This document shows positions 1-7,122 of a DNA stretch of 64,000 bases, piece by piece. The notes beneath the pieces are model-generated. The model was given only the letters and a program-made list of their open reading frames with translations, was not told the DNA's origin and ran no database searches. A program made the translations under genes and the position numbers. The DNA lies in assembly GCF_009915685.1 (NCBI RefSeq), contig NZ_JAABLP010000003.1; one strand, given 5' to 3'. The DNA comes from Pannonibacter tanglangensis (GTDB taxonomy: Bacteria; Pseudomonadota; Alphaproteobacteria; Rhizobiales; Stappiaceae). Position 1 is the stretch's first letter, and each line of letters begins with the position of its first letter.

Positions 1-1418
1 ACCAGCCCGCGTTTCGGCACCTCCGCGTAATAGGCAAGGGCCGCGCGACGCAGGATCTCGCCATAGGTGGGATAAGGGGCAATGAACCCGGCAAGCTGTT
101 TCATCGTCAGACCCTGGGACACCGCCAGCGACAGAAGGTTGGCCATCTCGCCGGCATTGGCCCCCACCAGGGAGGCGCCGACCAGCCGCCCCCCGGGGCC
201 GGCCAGAAGCTTGACCTTGCCGGTGGTGCGACGCTCGGCCTGCGCGCGGTCATTGGCGGCATAGTCGACGCGGACCGCCCGGAGCCGGGTGCCGTAGCGC
301 TTGCGGGCCTCCGCCTCGAGCAGCCCGACCTGGGCGATCTCCGGCGTGGTGTAGGTGACCCAGGGCACGATCTCGCGGTTTTCCTTCGCCGGCAGGCGGA
401 ACAGCGCCGAGCGCAGCACGAGCCCCGCGTGATAATTGGCGACATGGGTGAACTGCAGCCCCCCGACCACATCGCCGATGGCGTAGATCCTGCGATTGGA
501 GGTTCGCAGCCCCTCGTCCACCTTGATGCCGCGAGCGCTGAACTCGACCCTGGCCAGATCCAGCCCGAGACCGGCAATGCTGGGAGCGCGGCCCGTGGCG
601 ACGAGCAGATGCGAGCCCTCGATCCGCCCCATCCGCCCGGCGCCGTCGGAGCGGCCGCCCTGCTCCGGCCATTCGACAGTGAGCACGACGCCGGCCTCGC
701 CGGGCTCGACGCGGGCGACATGGGTGCGTTCCAGGAACTCGACGCCCTCGGCCTTGAGCGCCTCGATCACCAGCGGGACGTGTTCCTCATCGTCGCGGCT
801 CAGGGCCCGGCCGGCCTCCAGGACCGTGACGCGCGCCCCGAGACGCCGGTGCGCCTGGGCCATCTCCAGGCCGATCGGGCCGCCACCCAGGATGAGCAGG
901 TGCTCCGGGCAGGCCTCGAGGCCGAAAATGCTCTCGTTGGTGAGGAAGGGCACGGTCTCGAGCCCGGGAACCGGGGGAAGGAAGGGATGCGAGCCGGTGG
1001 CAATGACGAACCGGCGCGCCCGGATCGTCGTCTCGCCCACCGCCAGCGTGTCGCGGCCCGTGAAGCGGGCCTCCCCCTGCACCACGGTCACGCCGAGACC
1101 TTCAAACCGTTCCACGGAATCATGCGGGGCGATGGCCGAGATGACCGAGCGCAGATGCGCCTTTGCGGCTGCGAAATCGATTGCAGGGTCGACGGGCGCA
1201 ACGCCGAACGCAGCCCCTGCCCGCCGGCTCGCCGCCATGCCCGCAGCCGCCAGCAGCGACTTGGAGGGAATGCAGCCGGTGTTGAGGCAGTCACCGCCCA
1301 TGGCCGCGCGTTCGACCAGCACGACCGGCACGCCGAAGGCGGCAGCCCCGGCCGCGACCGACAGACCGGCCGAGCCGGCTCCGATGACACAGATATCAGG
1401 CGTCAGTTGCCGCGACAT
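1..1418 (-). CDS. FAD-dependent dithiol-disulfide oxidoreductase (lipoamide dehydrogenase / mercuric reductase-like), 3' end cut by window
   Basis: Class I pyridine nucleotide-disulfide oxidoreductase of the kind that moves electrons from NAD(P)H through FAD to a redox disulfide; the substrate is unknown. From the ATG at 1418 there is a Rossmann FAD motif GAGSAG (residues 13-18), the active disulfide CLNTGC (Cys44/Cys49), a second nucleotide motif LGGGPIG and the FAD motif ending YAIGDV. The C-terminal interface motif, normally HxHPTxxE, reads APYPTYGE, so the usual histidine is absent, and there is no mercury-binding N-terminal domain. About 472 codons lie in the window; the stop is beyond base 1. 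The next gene upstream on the same strand encodes a TVP38/DedA-like membrane protein, a pairing seen in many bacteria (known from memory). Family assignment is secure, function is not. Confidence 0.9.
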   Translation of the reverse strand, partial: MSRQLTPDICVIGAGSAGLSVAAGAAAFGVPVVLVERAAMGGDCLNTGCIPSKSLLAAAGMAASRRAGAAFGVAPVDPAIDFAAAKAHLRSVISAIAPHDSVERFEGLGVTVVQGEARFTGRDTLAVGETTIRARRFVIATGSHPFLPPVPGLETVPFLTNESIFGLEACPEHLLILGGGPIGLEMAQAHRRLGARVTVLEAGRALSRDDEEHVPLVIEALKAEGVEFLERTHVARVEPGEAGVVLTVEWPEQGGRSDGAGRMGRIEGSHLLVATGRAPSIAGLGLDLARVEFSARGIKVDEGLRTSNRRIYAIGDVVGGLQFTHVANYHAGLVLRSALFRLPAKENREIVPWVTYTTPEIAQVGLLEAEARKRYGTRLRAVRVDYAANDRAQAERRTTGKVKLLAGPGGRLVGASLVGANAGEMANLLSLAVSQGLTMKQLAGFIAPYPTYGEILRRAALAYYAEVPKRGL

Positions 1419-1644
1419 TGCCCCTCCATGGCTTCCGTTCTCATCGCCGGACCTCGCCCGGGTTGCAGGCCCGTCCGCCTGCCTCCCGTGCTCCCGGTTC
1501 GTCCGGTCCGGCACGCCCCCGATCTGCTGCGGCACCGACGCGCCCGACGGCACGATCCGGGGTCCGGTCCCGGATCTGGTCCGGGGGACACCCGAGGGGC
1601 GTCCGGCCTTCCAGTCTGCGTCGCCGGCCCGGTGCTTGTCCATG

Positions 1645-1713
1645 CCCTGTCACGCGAAACGGGCCCTGTCACCAGAAACTGGCCCCGTCACCAGAAGCGG
1701 CCCTGTGCTCAGG
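1645..1713. repeat. Short tandem repeat, 19-nt unit, between oxidoreductase and TVP38 genes
   Basis: Two full 19-nt units (1645-1663, 1664-1682), an 18-nt unit (1683-1700) and a partial one (1701-1713) share the pattern CCCTGTCACCAGAAACTGG with a few changes. The gap 1419-1750 holds no gene I can support; it is GC-rich and otherwise featureless. The unit is not self-complementary, unlike the hairpin arrays after def and deoA. Confidence 0.6.
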
Positions 1714-1750
1714 ATCCGGCCCGGCGGCCGCGCGCCAGCGGCGGGATGGC

Positions 1751-2551
1751 TCAGGCCCCCGGGCCACCGCCCGACGGCTCCGCCGGCTTGCGGCGCGACC
1801 GCAGCAGCCGGACCACGACCGGAAGAAGCGCCACGACCCCCAGCACGGCCAGTGCCGCGAGCAGTTCCGGCGTCAGCAGCGCCATCAGGCTGACCCGGCA
1901 GGTGCCGCGTCCGGCACAGCCGGGATCCAGCGCCTCCTGGGCGGCAATGACGCTGTCGAAGCCGGAACCGACCATGGCGAAGGCAAAGGTGCCCGGCAAG
2001 ATGCCGACTGCCGTTGTCAGCACATAGACGCGCAGCGGAACCTGGAACAGCGCCGGCGCAATGTTGACGAGCCAGAAGGGAAAGACGGGCGTCAGACGCA
2101 GGAACAGCAGGTAACTGACCGCATCCCTGCGGAAGCCGTCGGACAGACGGCGCAGGAACGGACCCGCCCGGACCGCCAGCACGGCCCCGACCGACGAGCG
2201 CGCCACCAGGAAGACGACCGTTGCCCCCGCCGTCGCGCCAAGCAGCGCGGCGAGGCCACCCTCGATCCAGCCGAAGAGCACGCCGGCGGCCACCGTCAGC
2301 AGCGAAGCCCCCGGAAAGGACAGGGCGACGACGGTGGCATAGAGGCCGGTGAACAGGGCGAGCGCGGCAACGTGATGCTCGACGACGAGGGTGGCGAGAT
2401 CGCCGCGATGCCGGATGAGCCCGGACAGCGACAGGTCCTCGTGCCAGCCGCCGAGATAACCGGCGAGCGTCACGCCGGCGAGCGCGAGCAAGGCGCTCCA
2501 GCGCAGGGCGGATCGGATCGGGAATCGGGGCGCTGCAGCGCGATCGGTCAT
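1751..2551 (-). CDS. TVP38/TMEM64 (VTT/DedA-like) inner-membrane protein
   Basis: A 266-residue polytopic membrane protein. A first hydrophobic segment lies at about residues 14-32, followed by the VTT-domain core with the re-entrant signature FPGASLLTVAAGVLFGW and, later, LRLTPVFPFWLVNIAPAL, both typical of the TVP38/TMEM64 branch of the DedA superfamily. The C-terminus ends in an arginine-rich tail after a last membrane segment. Family members act in envelope homeostasis or lipid scrambling; no substrate can be read here. It lies 332 bases upstream of, and on the same strand as, the FAD oxidoreductase, which suggests a shared role, although the long repeat-bearing gap argues against tight translational coupling. 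Confidence 0.88.
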   Translation of the reverse strand: MTDRAAAPRFPIRSALRWSALLALAGVTLAGYLGGWHEDLSLSGLIRHRGDLATLVVEHHVAALALFTGLYATVVALSFPGASLLTVAAGVLFGWIEGGLAALLGATAGATVVFLVARSSVGAVLAVRAGPFLRRLSDGFRRDAVSYLLFLRLTPVFPFWLVNIAPALFQVPLRVYVLTTAVGILPGTFAFAMVGSGFDSVIAAQEALDPGCAGRGTCRVSLMALLTPELLAALAVLGVVALLPVVVRLLRSRRKPAEPSGGGPGA

Positions 2552-2994
2552 GAGCCGGATGGTCCGAACCGGCGGCAGGGGTCACATGACTTTGCCGCGA
2601 CAGGAGTTTCCCCGCGCCCTCCGGATGGCTGGTCCGGCTGGCGCAAGGCGATGAACAGAAGCGGACAATAGCGCCGATCTCTGGCGAAAACCTTGCTGTC
2701 ACCGACATTTGACACGGGACAAGTCCCGGCCTCACCATGTCGTGACTGACGAGGGATCGGGCGGGGCCCGGGCCCTCCCGTCCGGTCCGTTTGCGCCGGA
2801 AAGCGCGCGGAACGCGTTGACTTGGCCACGGAGCCCCCGTATAAGCGCGCTCGACCCGGACCTGCACCATCTTGTCCAGACAGGATGATCATGTCCGAAC
2901 GCTCGGGTCTGTGCCCGGACGTCCGGACTGACGGTGCTTCCAGCCTGAGACTTTCGTATTCAAAAAGGGCCGCGCGACGGCGCGGATAACAAAA
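2552..2994. other. Intergenic region upstream of rpmH
   Basis: These 443 bases separate the divergent TVP38 gene from rpmH. I found no coding frame with a recognisable product and no DnaA-box cluster, so nothing marks it as a replication origin. It carries the strong rpmH promoter described separately, which leaves a leader of roughly 145 bases before the rpmH start. Confidence 0.6.
2817..2845 (+). promoter_or_regulatory. Sigma-70-type promoter for rpmH-rnpA-yidC
   Basis: The -35 box TTGACT (2817-2822) and the -10 box TATAAG (2840-2845) are separated by exactly 17 bases. Both differ from the consensus by one base. The site points toward rpmH, 150 bases downstream. Confidence 0.7.
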
Positions 2995-3129
2995 ATGAAG
3001 CGTACGTATCAACCGAGCCGCCTCGTTCGCAAGCGCCGTCATGGTTTCCGTCTCCGCATGGCGACCAAGAACGGCCGTCAGGTTCTCGCCCGTCGCCGGG
3101 CCAAGGGCCGCAAGCGTCTGAGCGCCTGA
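2995..3129 (+). CDS. rpmH: 50S ribosomal protein L34
   Basis: A 44-residue, highly basic protein beginning MKRTYQPSRLVRKRRHGFR, the hallmark of L34, and ending in the Arg/Lys-rich GRKRLSA tail. Length and sequence match the family along the whole protein. L34 is a late-assembling component of the large ribosomal subunit. It heads the conserved rpmH-rnpA-yidC cluster and is followed 67 bases later by rnpA. The start is fixed by the conserved N-terminus. Its TGA stop sits in the loop of a small inverted repeat. Confidence 0.98.
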   Translation: MKRTYQPSRLVRKRRHGFRLRMATKNGRQVLARRRAKGRKRLSA

Positions 3130-3134
3130 GGCGC
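3122..3134 (+). other. Small inverted repeat enclosing the rpmH stop codon
   Basis: Arms GCGCC (3122-3126) and GGCGC (3130-3134) flank the TGA stop as a 3-nt loop. It is short enough to occur by chance in GC-rich DNA; it is listed because several other genes here end in larger hairpins that contain the stop. Confidence 0.4.
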
Positions 3135-3196
3135 CCGGCAGCGGCGCTTGTGACCGGACCTTTCGGGACATGGACCAACAACGCCGCCGCAGCCAC

Positions 3197-3610
3197 ATGA
3201 AGACTCTCAAGAAGCGCTCCGAGTTTCTGGCCGTCGCCACCGGTGGACGGACAGACCGGCGCGCTTTTGCGTTGCAGGGCCTCGCACGCGGTGACGGGGA
3301 TGCGGGCTCGCGCGTCGGCTACACGGTCACGAAGAAGACCGGCAACGCGGTCGAGCGGAACAGGATCCGCCGCCGGCTGCGCGCCGCGGTCGCCGAACTC
3401 GGCACCGACGTGGTGCCCCAGGGCGCGGACTATGTGATCATCGGCCGCAGGGCCGCACTGTCGCAGCCCTTCTCCGATCTCGTTCGTGATCTTATCTCAG
3501 GGCTCAAACCGGCCCTCGATCCAAAGGGCGCACGGCCACGGCACGGCGGGCGCCCGACCGCAGGCAAGGGGCGGTCTGCAGGGCCGGGTCCGGACAAAAA
3601 CAAGGGGTGA
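3197..3610 (+). CDS. rnpA: Ribonuclease P protein component
   Basis: Basic protein subunit of RNase P, which binds the catalytic RNA and helps it remove 5' leaders from pre-tRNAs. The start at 3197 (MKTLKKRSEFLAVATGG) aligns with the usual RnpA N-terminus; a start 27 bases earlier would only add an unconserved extension. The family signature is NAVERNRIRRRLRAA at about residues 49-63. The 137-residue length is slightly above typical because of a Gly/Pro/Lys-rich disordered tail after about residue 110. It lies between rpmH and yidC, nine bases before the latter, as in most bacteria. Confidence 0.96.
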   Translation: MKTLKKRSEFLAVATGGRTDRRAFALQGLARGDGDAGSRVGYTVTKKTGNAVERNRIRRRLRAAVAELGTDVVPQGADYVIIGRRAALSQPFSDLVRDLISGLKPALDPKGARPRHGGRPTAGKGRSAGPGPDKNKG

Positions 3611-3619
3611 CGGCAGCTC

Positions 3620-5419
3620 ATGGCTGACAACCGCAATACGATCATCGCCATCGTTCTGTCGCTGATCATCGTTCTGGGCTGGCAGTATTTTGTCGTCGGC
3701 CCGCAGCTTGAACAGCAGCGCATCGAAATGGAGCAGCAGCAGGCTGCGGCCCAGCAGGCCGCCGACGCCCAGGCTCCCGTTCCCGGTGCCGCCGCCGGCA
3801 GCGCCAGCATTCCCGGCTCGACGGCCGGTGCCGCCTCCGGCGTGCTCACCCGCGATGCCGCGCTCGCCAGTTCCGCGCGCGTCACCATCGACACGCCGCG
3901 CCTGTCCGGCTCGATCAGCCTGACCGGTGGCCGCGTCGACGACATCCGTCTCAAGGACTATCACGAGACGGTCGACCGCAGCAGCCCGACCATCGTGCTG
4001 TTCTCGCCCAAGGGCAGCCAGAACGCCTATTACGCCGATTACGGCTGGGTTTCCGAGCCCGGCGCCACGGTTGCCCTGCCGGGGCCGGACACCGTCTGGA
4101 CCGCCAGCGGCACGGCGCTCAGCCCGCAGACGCCGGTCACCCTGACCTGGGACAACGGCGCCGGACTGGTTTTCACCCGCACCTTCGCGATCGACGAGAA
4201 CTACATGTTCACGGTGACGCAGGGCGTCACCAACACCAGCGCTGCAGCGGTCTCGCTCTACCCTTACGGCCTGATTGCCCGCCGTGGGACGCCAAAGACC
4301 CAAAACTTCTACATCCTGCATGAAGGCCTGATCGGCGTTGTCGGCGAGAAGGGCCTGACGGAAGTCGACTACAGCGAAGCGCAGGAAGAGAAGCAGATCA
4401 AGCCGGGCCAGTCCGACAAGGGCTGGCTGGGCATCACGGACAAGTACTGGGCCGCGACGCTTGCGCCGGTTGCCGGCAGCACCTTCGAGCCGAGCTTCAG
4501 CTACAACGCCGCCACCGACATCTACCAGGCCGACTTCCTCGGCACCGTCGTCACGGTGCAGCCGGGCGCCTCGGGTGATGCAGCGTCGTATCTCTTCGCC
4601 GGCGCGAAGGAAACCAAGCTGATCGACTCCTATGAAGCCACGCTGAAGATCGAAGGCTTCGAGCTGCTGATCGACTGGGGCTGGTTCTACTTCCTGACCA
4701 AGCCGATGTTCTTCGTGATCGACTGGCTGTTCCACCTCGTCGGCAACTTCGGCGTGGCGATCCTGCTGGTGACGGTTCTCGTCAAGCTCATCTTCTTCCC
4801 GCTGGCCAACAAGTCCTACGTCTCAATGAGCAAGATGAAGCTCGTGCAGCCGCAGATGATGGATATCCGCGAGAAGTACAAGGACGACAAGGCCAAGCAG
4901 CAGCAGGCCCTGATGGAGCTGTACAAGACCGAGAAGATCAACCCGCTGGCCGGCTGTCTTCCCGTTCTGATCCAGATCCCGGTGTTCTTCGCGCTCTACA
5001 AGGTGCTGTTCGTCACCATCGAAATGCGCCATGCGCCGTTCTTCGGCTGGATCCATGACCTGTCCGCGCCGGACCCGACCACGATCTTCAACCTGTTCGG
5101 CCTGATCCCCTGGGATCCGCCCACCTTCCTGATGCTCGGCGTCTGGCCGCTCATCATGGGTGTGACCATGTTCGTGCAGATGAAGATGAACCCGGCACCG
5201 ACCGACCCGGCGCAGCAGATCATCTTCAACTGGATGCCCGTGCTGTTCACCTTCATGCTGGCCTCGTTCCCGGCCGGTCTGGTGATCTACTGGGCCTGGA
5301 ACAACTCCCTGTCGATCGCCCAGCAGTATGTGATCATGCGCCGGCAGGGCGTGAAGGTGGAGCTGTGGGACAACCTGTCGACGACCTTCAAGCGCAAGAA
5401 GGGCGAGACAGGAGCCTGA
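3620..5419 (+). CDS. yidC: Membrane protein insertase YidC
   Basis: YidC/Oxa1/Alb3 insertase that places proteins in the inner membrane alone or with SecYEG. The 599 residues show an N-terminal membrane anchor (about residues 7-27), an Ala/Gln-rich linker, a large periplasmic beta domain (about 75-350) and the conserved C-terminal five-helix core, with the cytosolic hairpin segment rich in KYKDDKAKQQQALMELYK and the motif NPLAGCLPVLIQIPVFFALYK. The last helix contains FPAGLVIYWAWNN. The length is normal for proteobacterial YidC. It is followed by a strong terminator, which closes the rpmH-rnpA-yidC transcription unit. Confidence 0.98.
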   Translation: MADNRNTIIAIVLSLIIVLGWQYFVVGPQLEQQRIEMEQQQAAAQQAADAQAPVPGAAAGSASIPGSTAGAASGVLTRDAALASSARVTIDTPRLSGSISLTGGRVDDIRLKDYHETVDRSSPTIVLFSPKGSQNAYYADYGWVSEPGATVALPGPDTVWTASGTALSPQTPVTLTWDNGAGLVFTRTFAIDENYMFTVTQGVTNTSAAAVSLYPYGLIARRGTPKTQNFYILHEGLIGVVGEKGLTEVDYSEAQEEKQIKPGQSDKGWLGITDKYWAATLAPVAGSTFEPSFSYNAATDIYQADFLGTVVTVQPGASGDAASYLFAGAKETKLIDSYEATLKIEGFELLIDWGWFYFLTKPMFFVIDWLFHLVGNFGVAILLVTVLVKLIFFPLANKSYVSMSKMKLVQPQMMDIREKYKDDKAKQQQALMELYKTEKINPLAGCLPVLIQIPVFFALYKVLFVTIEMRHAPFFGWIHDLSAPDPTTIFNLFGLIPWDPPTFLMLGVWPLIMGVTMFVQMKMNPAPTDPAQQIIFNWMPVLFTFMLASFPAGLVIYWAWNNSLSIAQQYVIMRRQGVKVELWDNLSTTFKRKKGETGA

Positions 5420-5468
5420 GACAGGTCTCCTCCCGGCCGGCTCCCGCGGGCCAGCCTGCGACACTCCC

Positions 5469-5505
5469 GTTTCCCCGCCGGACCGCCGGCGGGGAAACGT
5501 CTTTT
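5469..5505 (+). terminator. Intrinsic terminator after yidC
   Basis: A perfect 13-bp stem: left arm GTTTCCCCGCCGG (5469-5481), loop ACCG, right arm CCGGCGGGGAAAC (5486-5498), followed by GTCTTTT. It is the strongest Rho-independent terminator in the window. Confidence 0.85.
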
Positions 5506-5624
5506 GTCACACCCTGCTTGCGGAGGACCGTGTCGTGATCAGCTGAAGGACGCCGTGGCCGGACATGCCGTGCGCCGGAGCAGCGCCAGGCATCCCGGCC
5601 TGATTGCAGCTCAGGAGACACGAC

Positions 5625-6269
5625 ATGCACGGACCGGACCCGCTGACGCCCTTCCCCTTCGCCAGCACGCAGGAGATCGTCTTTCTCAAGGCGGTCGTCA
5701 CCCGCCCGACCATCGAGGTCGGCGATTACACCTACTACCATGACCCGGTGGAGCCGGAGCGCTTCGAGGACACCTGCGTCCTCTATCACTTCGACTTCAT
5801 GGGCGACCGCCTGGTGATCGGCCGCTTCTGCGCCATCGCCAGCCGCGTCCAGTTCATCATGAACGGGGCGAACCATGACATGTCGCGCCTGTCGCCCTAT
5901 CCCTTCGAGATCTTCGGACACGGCTGGAGCGAGGGCTTCGACCTTGCCGACCATGCAAAAGGGCTGCGGGGCGACACGACGGTCGGGCATGATGTCTGGA
6001 TCGGGCGGGACGCCATGATCCTGCCGGGCGTCACGATCGGCCACGGCGCGATCATCGGCGCGCGCGCCGTCGTGGGGCGCGACGTGCCGCCCTATGCCAT
6101 CGTGGCGGGAAACCCGGGACGGGTGATCCGCTACCGCTTTCCGCCAAAGGTCCGGCAGAGACTGCTGGAAATTGCATGGTGGGACTGGCCGATTGGCCGT
6201 ATTACTGCGGCAATCCCGCTGCTGCGCGGCGGCGACGTGGAGGCTCTCGCCCGGATGGCCGACCGCTGA
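5625..6269 (+). CDS. CatB/Vat-type hexapeptide O-acetyltransferase
   Basis: Left-handed beta-helix acetyltransferase of the xenobiotic (chloramphenicol/streptogramin) acetyltransferase family, acetyl-CoA dependent. I chose the ATG at 5625 because AGGAGA lies at 5613-5618 with good spacing; a TTG 21 bases earlier lacks this. The 214-residue protein has the family signature NGANHDMSRLSPYPFEIFG with the expected catalytic histidine, and imperfect hexapeptide repeats in VGHDVWIGRDAMILPGVTIG followed by AIVAGNPGRVIRYRF. The gene sits alone between the yidC terminator and engB, 66 bases before the latter. The chromosomal housekeeping setting suggests an intrinsic enzyme rather than an acquired resistance gene; the true acceptor is unknown. 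Confidence 0.88.
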   Translation: MHGPDPLTPFPFASTQEIVFLKAVVTRPTIEVGDYTYYHDPVEPERFEDTCVLYHFDFMGDRLVIGRFCAIASRVQFIMNGANHDMSRLSPYPFEIFGHGWSEGFDLADHAKGLRGDTTVGHDVWIGRDAMILPGVTIGHGAIIGARAVVGRDVPPYAIVAGNPGRVIRYRFPPKVRQRLLEIAWWDWPIGRITAAIPLLRGGDVEALARMADR

Positions 6270-6335
6270 CGTGCCCCGCGCAACCGCCGCCCGAACGGCT
6301 CGGGCCGGCAAGACGTGCTTAGGAACCGAACAGAC

Positions 6336-6983
6336 ATGACGCACACACCCGAATTCACCGACGCGCAGCTGGAAGCGGGCCGTCTCCTGTTTGCAAGGCC
6401 CTGGGATTTTGTCACCAGCATCGCCGACATGCGGCAGCTGCCGGCCTCGGACGGTCTCGAGATCGCGCTCGCGGGCCGCTCCAACGTGGGCAAGTCAAGC
6501 CTGATCAACGCCCTGACAGGGCGCCGCGACCTGGCGCGGACCTCGAACACGCCCGGCCGGACCCAGATGCTGAACTTCTTTACGGCACCGGAGTCCGGCC
6601 TCACACTGGTCGACATGCCCGGCTATGGCTATGCGGAAGCCCCCAAGGCGATGGTCGATACCTGGACGGCGCTGGTGTTTTCCTACCTGCGCGGCCGCCC
6701 GAACCTGCGCCGCGTGTTCCTGCTGATCGACAGCCGGCATGGCATCAAGGCCAATGACCTGGAGACCATGCAGTTGCTCGACAAGGCGGCTGTGGTCTAT
6801 CAGGTTGTCCTGACGAAGGCAGACAAGATCAAGACCGGCCAGATGTCGCGTCTCCTGGACGCCACGGCCGAGATCCTGCGCAAGCGCCCGGCCGCCTATC
6901 CGATGATCATCGAGACGTCTTCCGAGAAGGGACTGGGGCTCGACGTCCTGCGCGCAGAAATTGCAAACCTGGTGAGCTACTGA
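6336..6983 (+). CDS. engB: Ribosome biogenesis GTPase EngB (YihA/YsxC)
   Basis: TRAFAC-class small GTPase needed for maturation of the large ribosomal subunit. The 215 residues contain G1 GRSNVGKSS (about residues 45-53), a G2/switch segment with TSNTPGRTQ, G3 DMPGYGYA and G4 TKADK, and the fold ends with the G5-like ETSSEKGLG. The ATG at 6336 is preferred over a GTG at 6315 because AGGAA lies about ten bases upstream and the shorter protein matches the family length. In related genomes engB sits between yidC and argB; here a GGDEF-domain gene has come between them. Confidence 0.95.
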   Translation: MTHTPEFTDAQLEAGRLLFARPWDFVTSIADMRQLPASDGLEIALAGRSNVGKSSLINALTGRRDLARTSNTPGRTQMLNFFTAPESGLTLVDMPGYGYAEAPKAMVDTWTALVFSYLRGRPNLRRVFLLIDSRHGIKANDLETMQLLDKAAVVYQVVLTKADKIKTGQMSRLLDATAEILRKRPAAYPMIIETSSEKGLGLDVLRAEIANLVSY

Positions 6984-7122
6984 CCGTTACCCTCGTAATT
7001 TTCCGTAGGGTTTTGTGCCGATTTTCTCCGGTTCAGCGGCATTGAGCGGATGTCATATACGTAACTTTAACGAGCAGCAGACAAGACTGGAGCCGTTGTA
7101 ACCAGACTGTGGCCCAGGCGAC

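Noticed and set aside
429..2027. Long plus-strand open frame of over 500 codons
   Set aside because: It is antisense to the oxidoreductase and TVP38 genes, has no recognisable domain and is an artefact of GC-rich codon bias.
2552..2994. Replication origin next to rpmH
   Set aside because: No DnaA-box cluster, no AT-rich unwinding region, and dnaA/dnaN are absent; in alphaproteobacteria rpmH is usually not at the origin.
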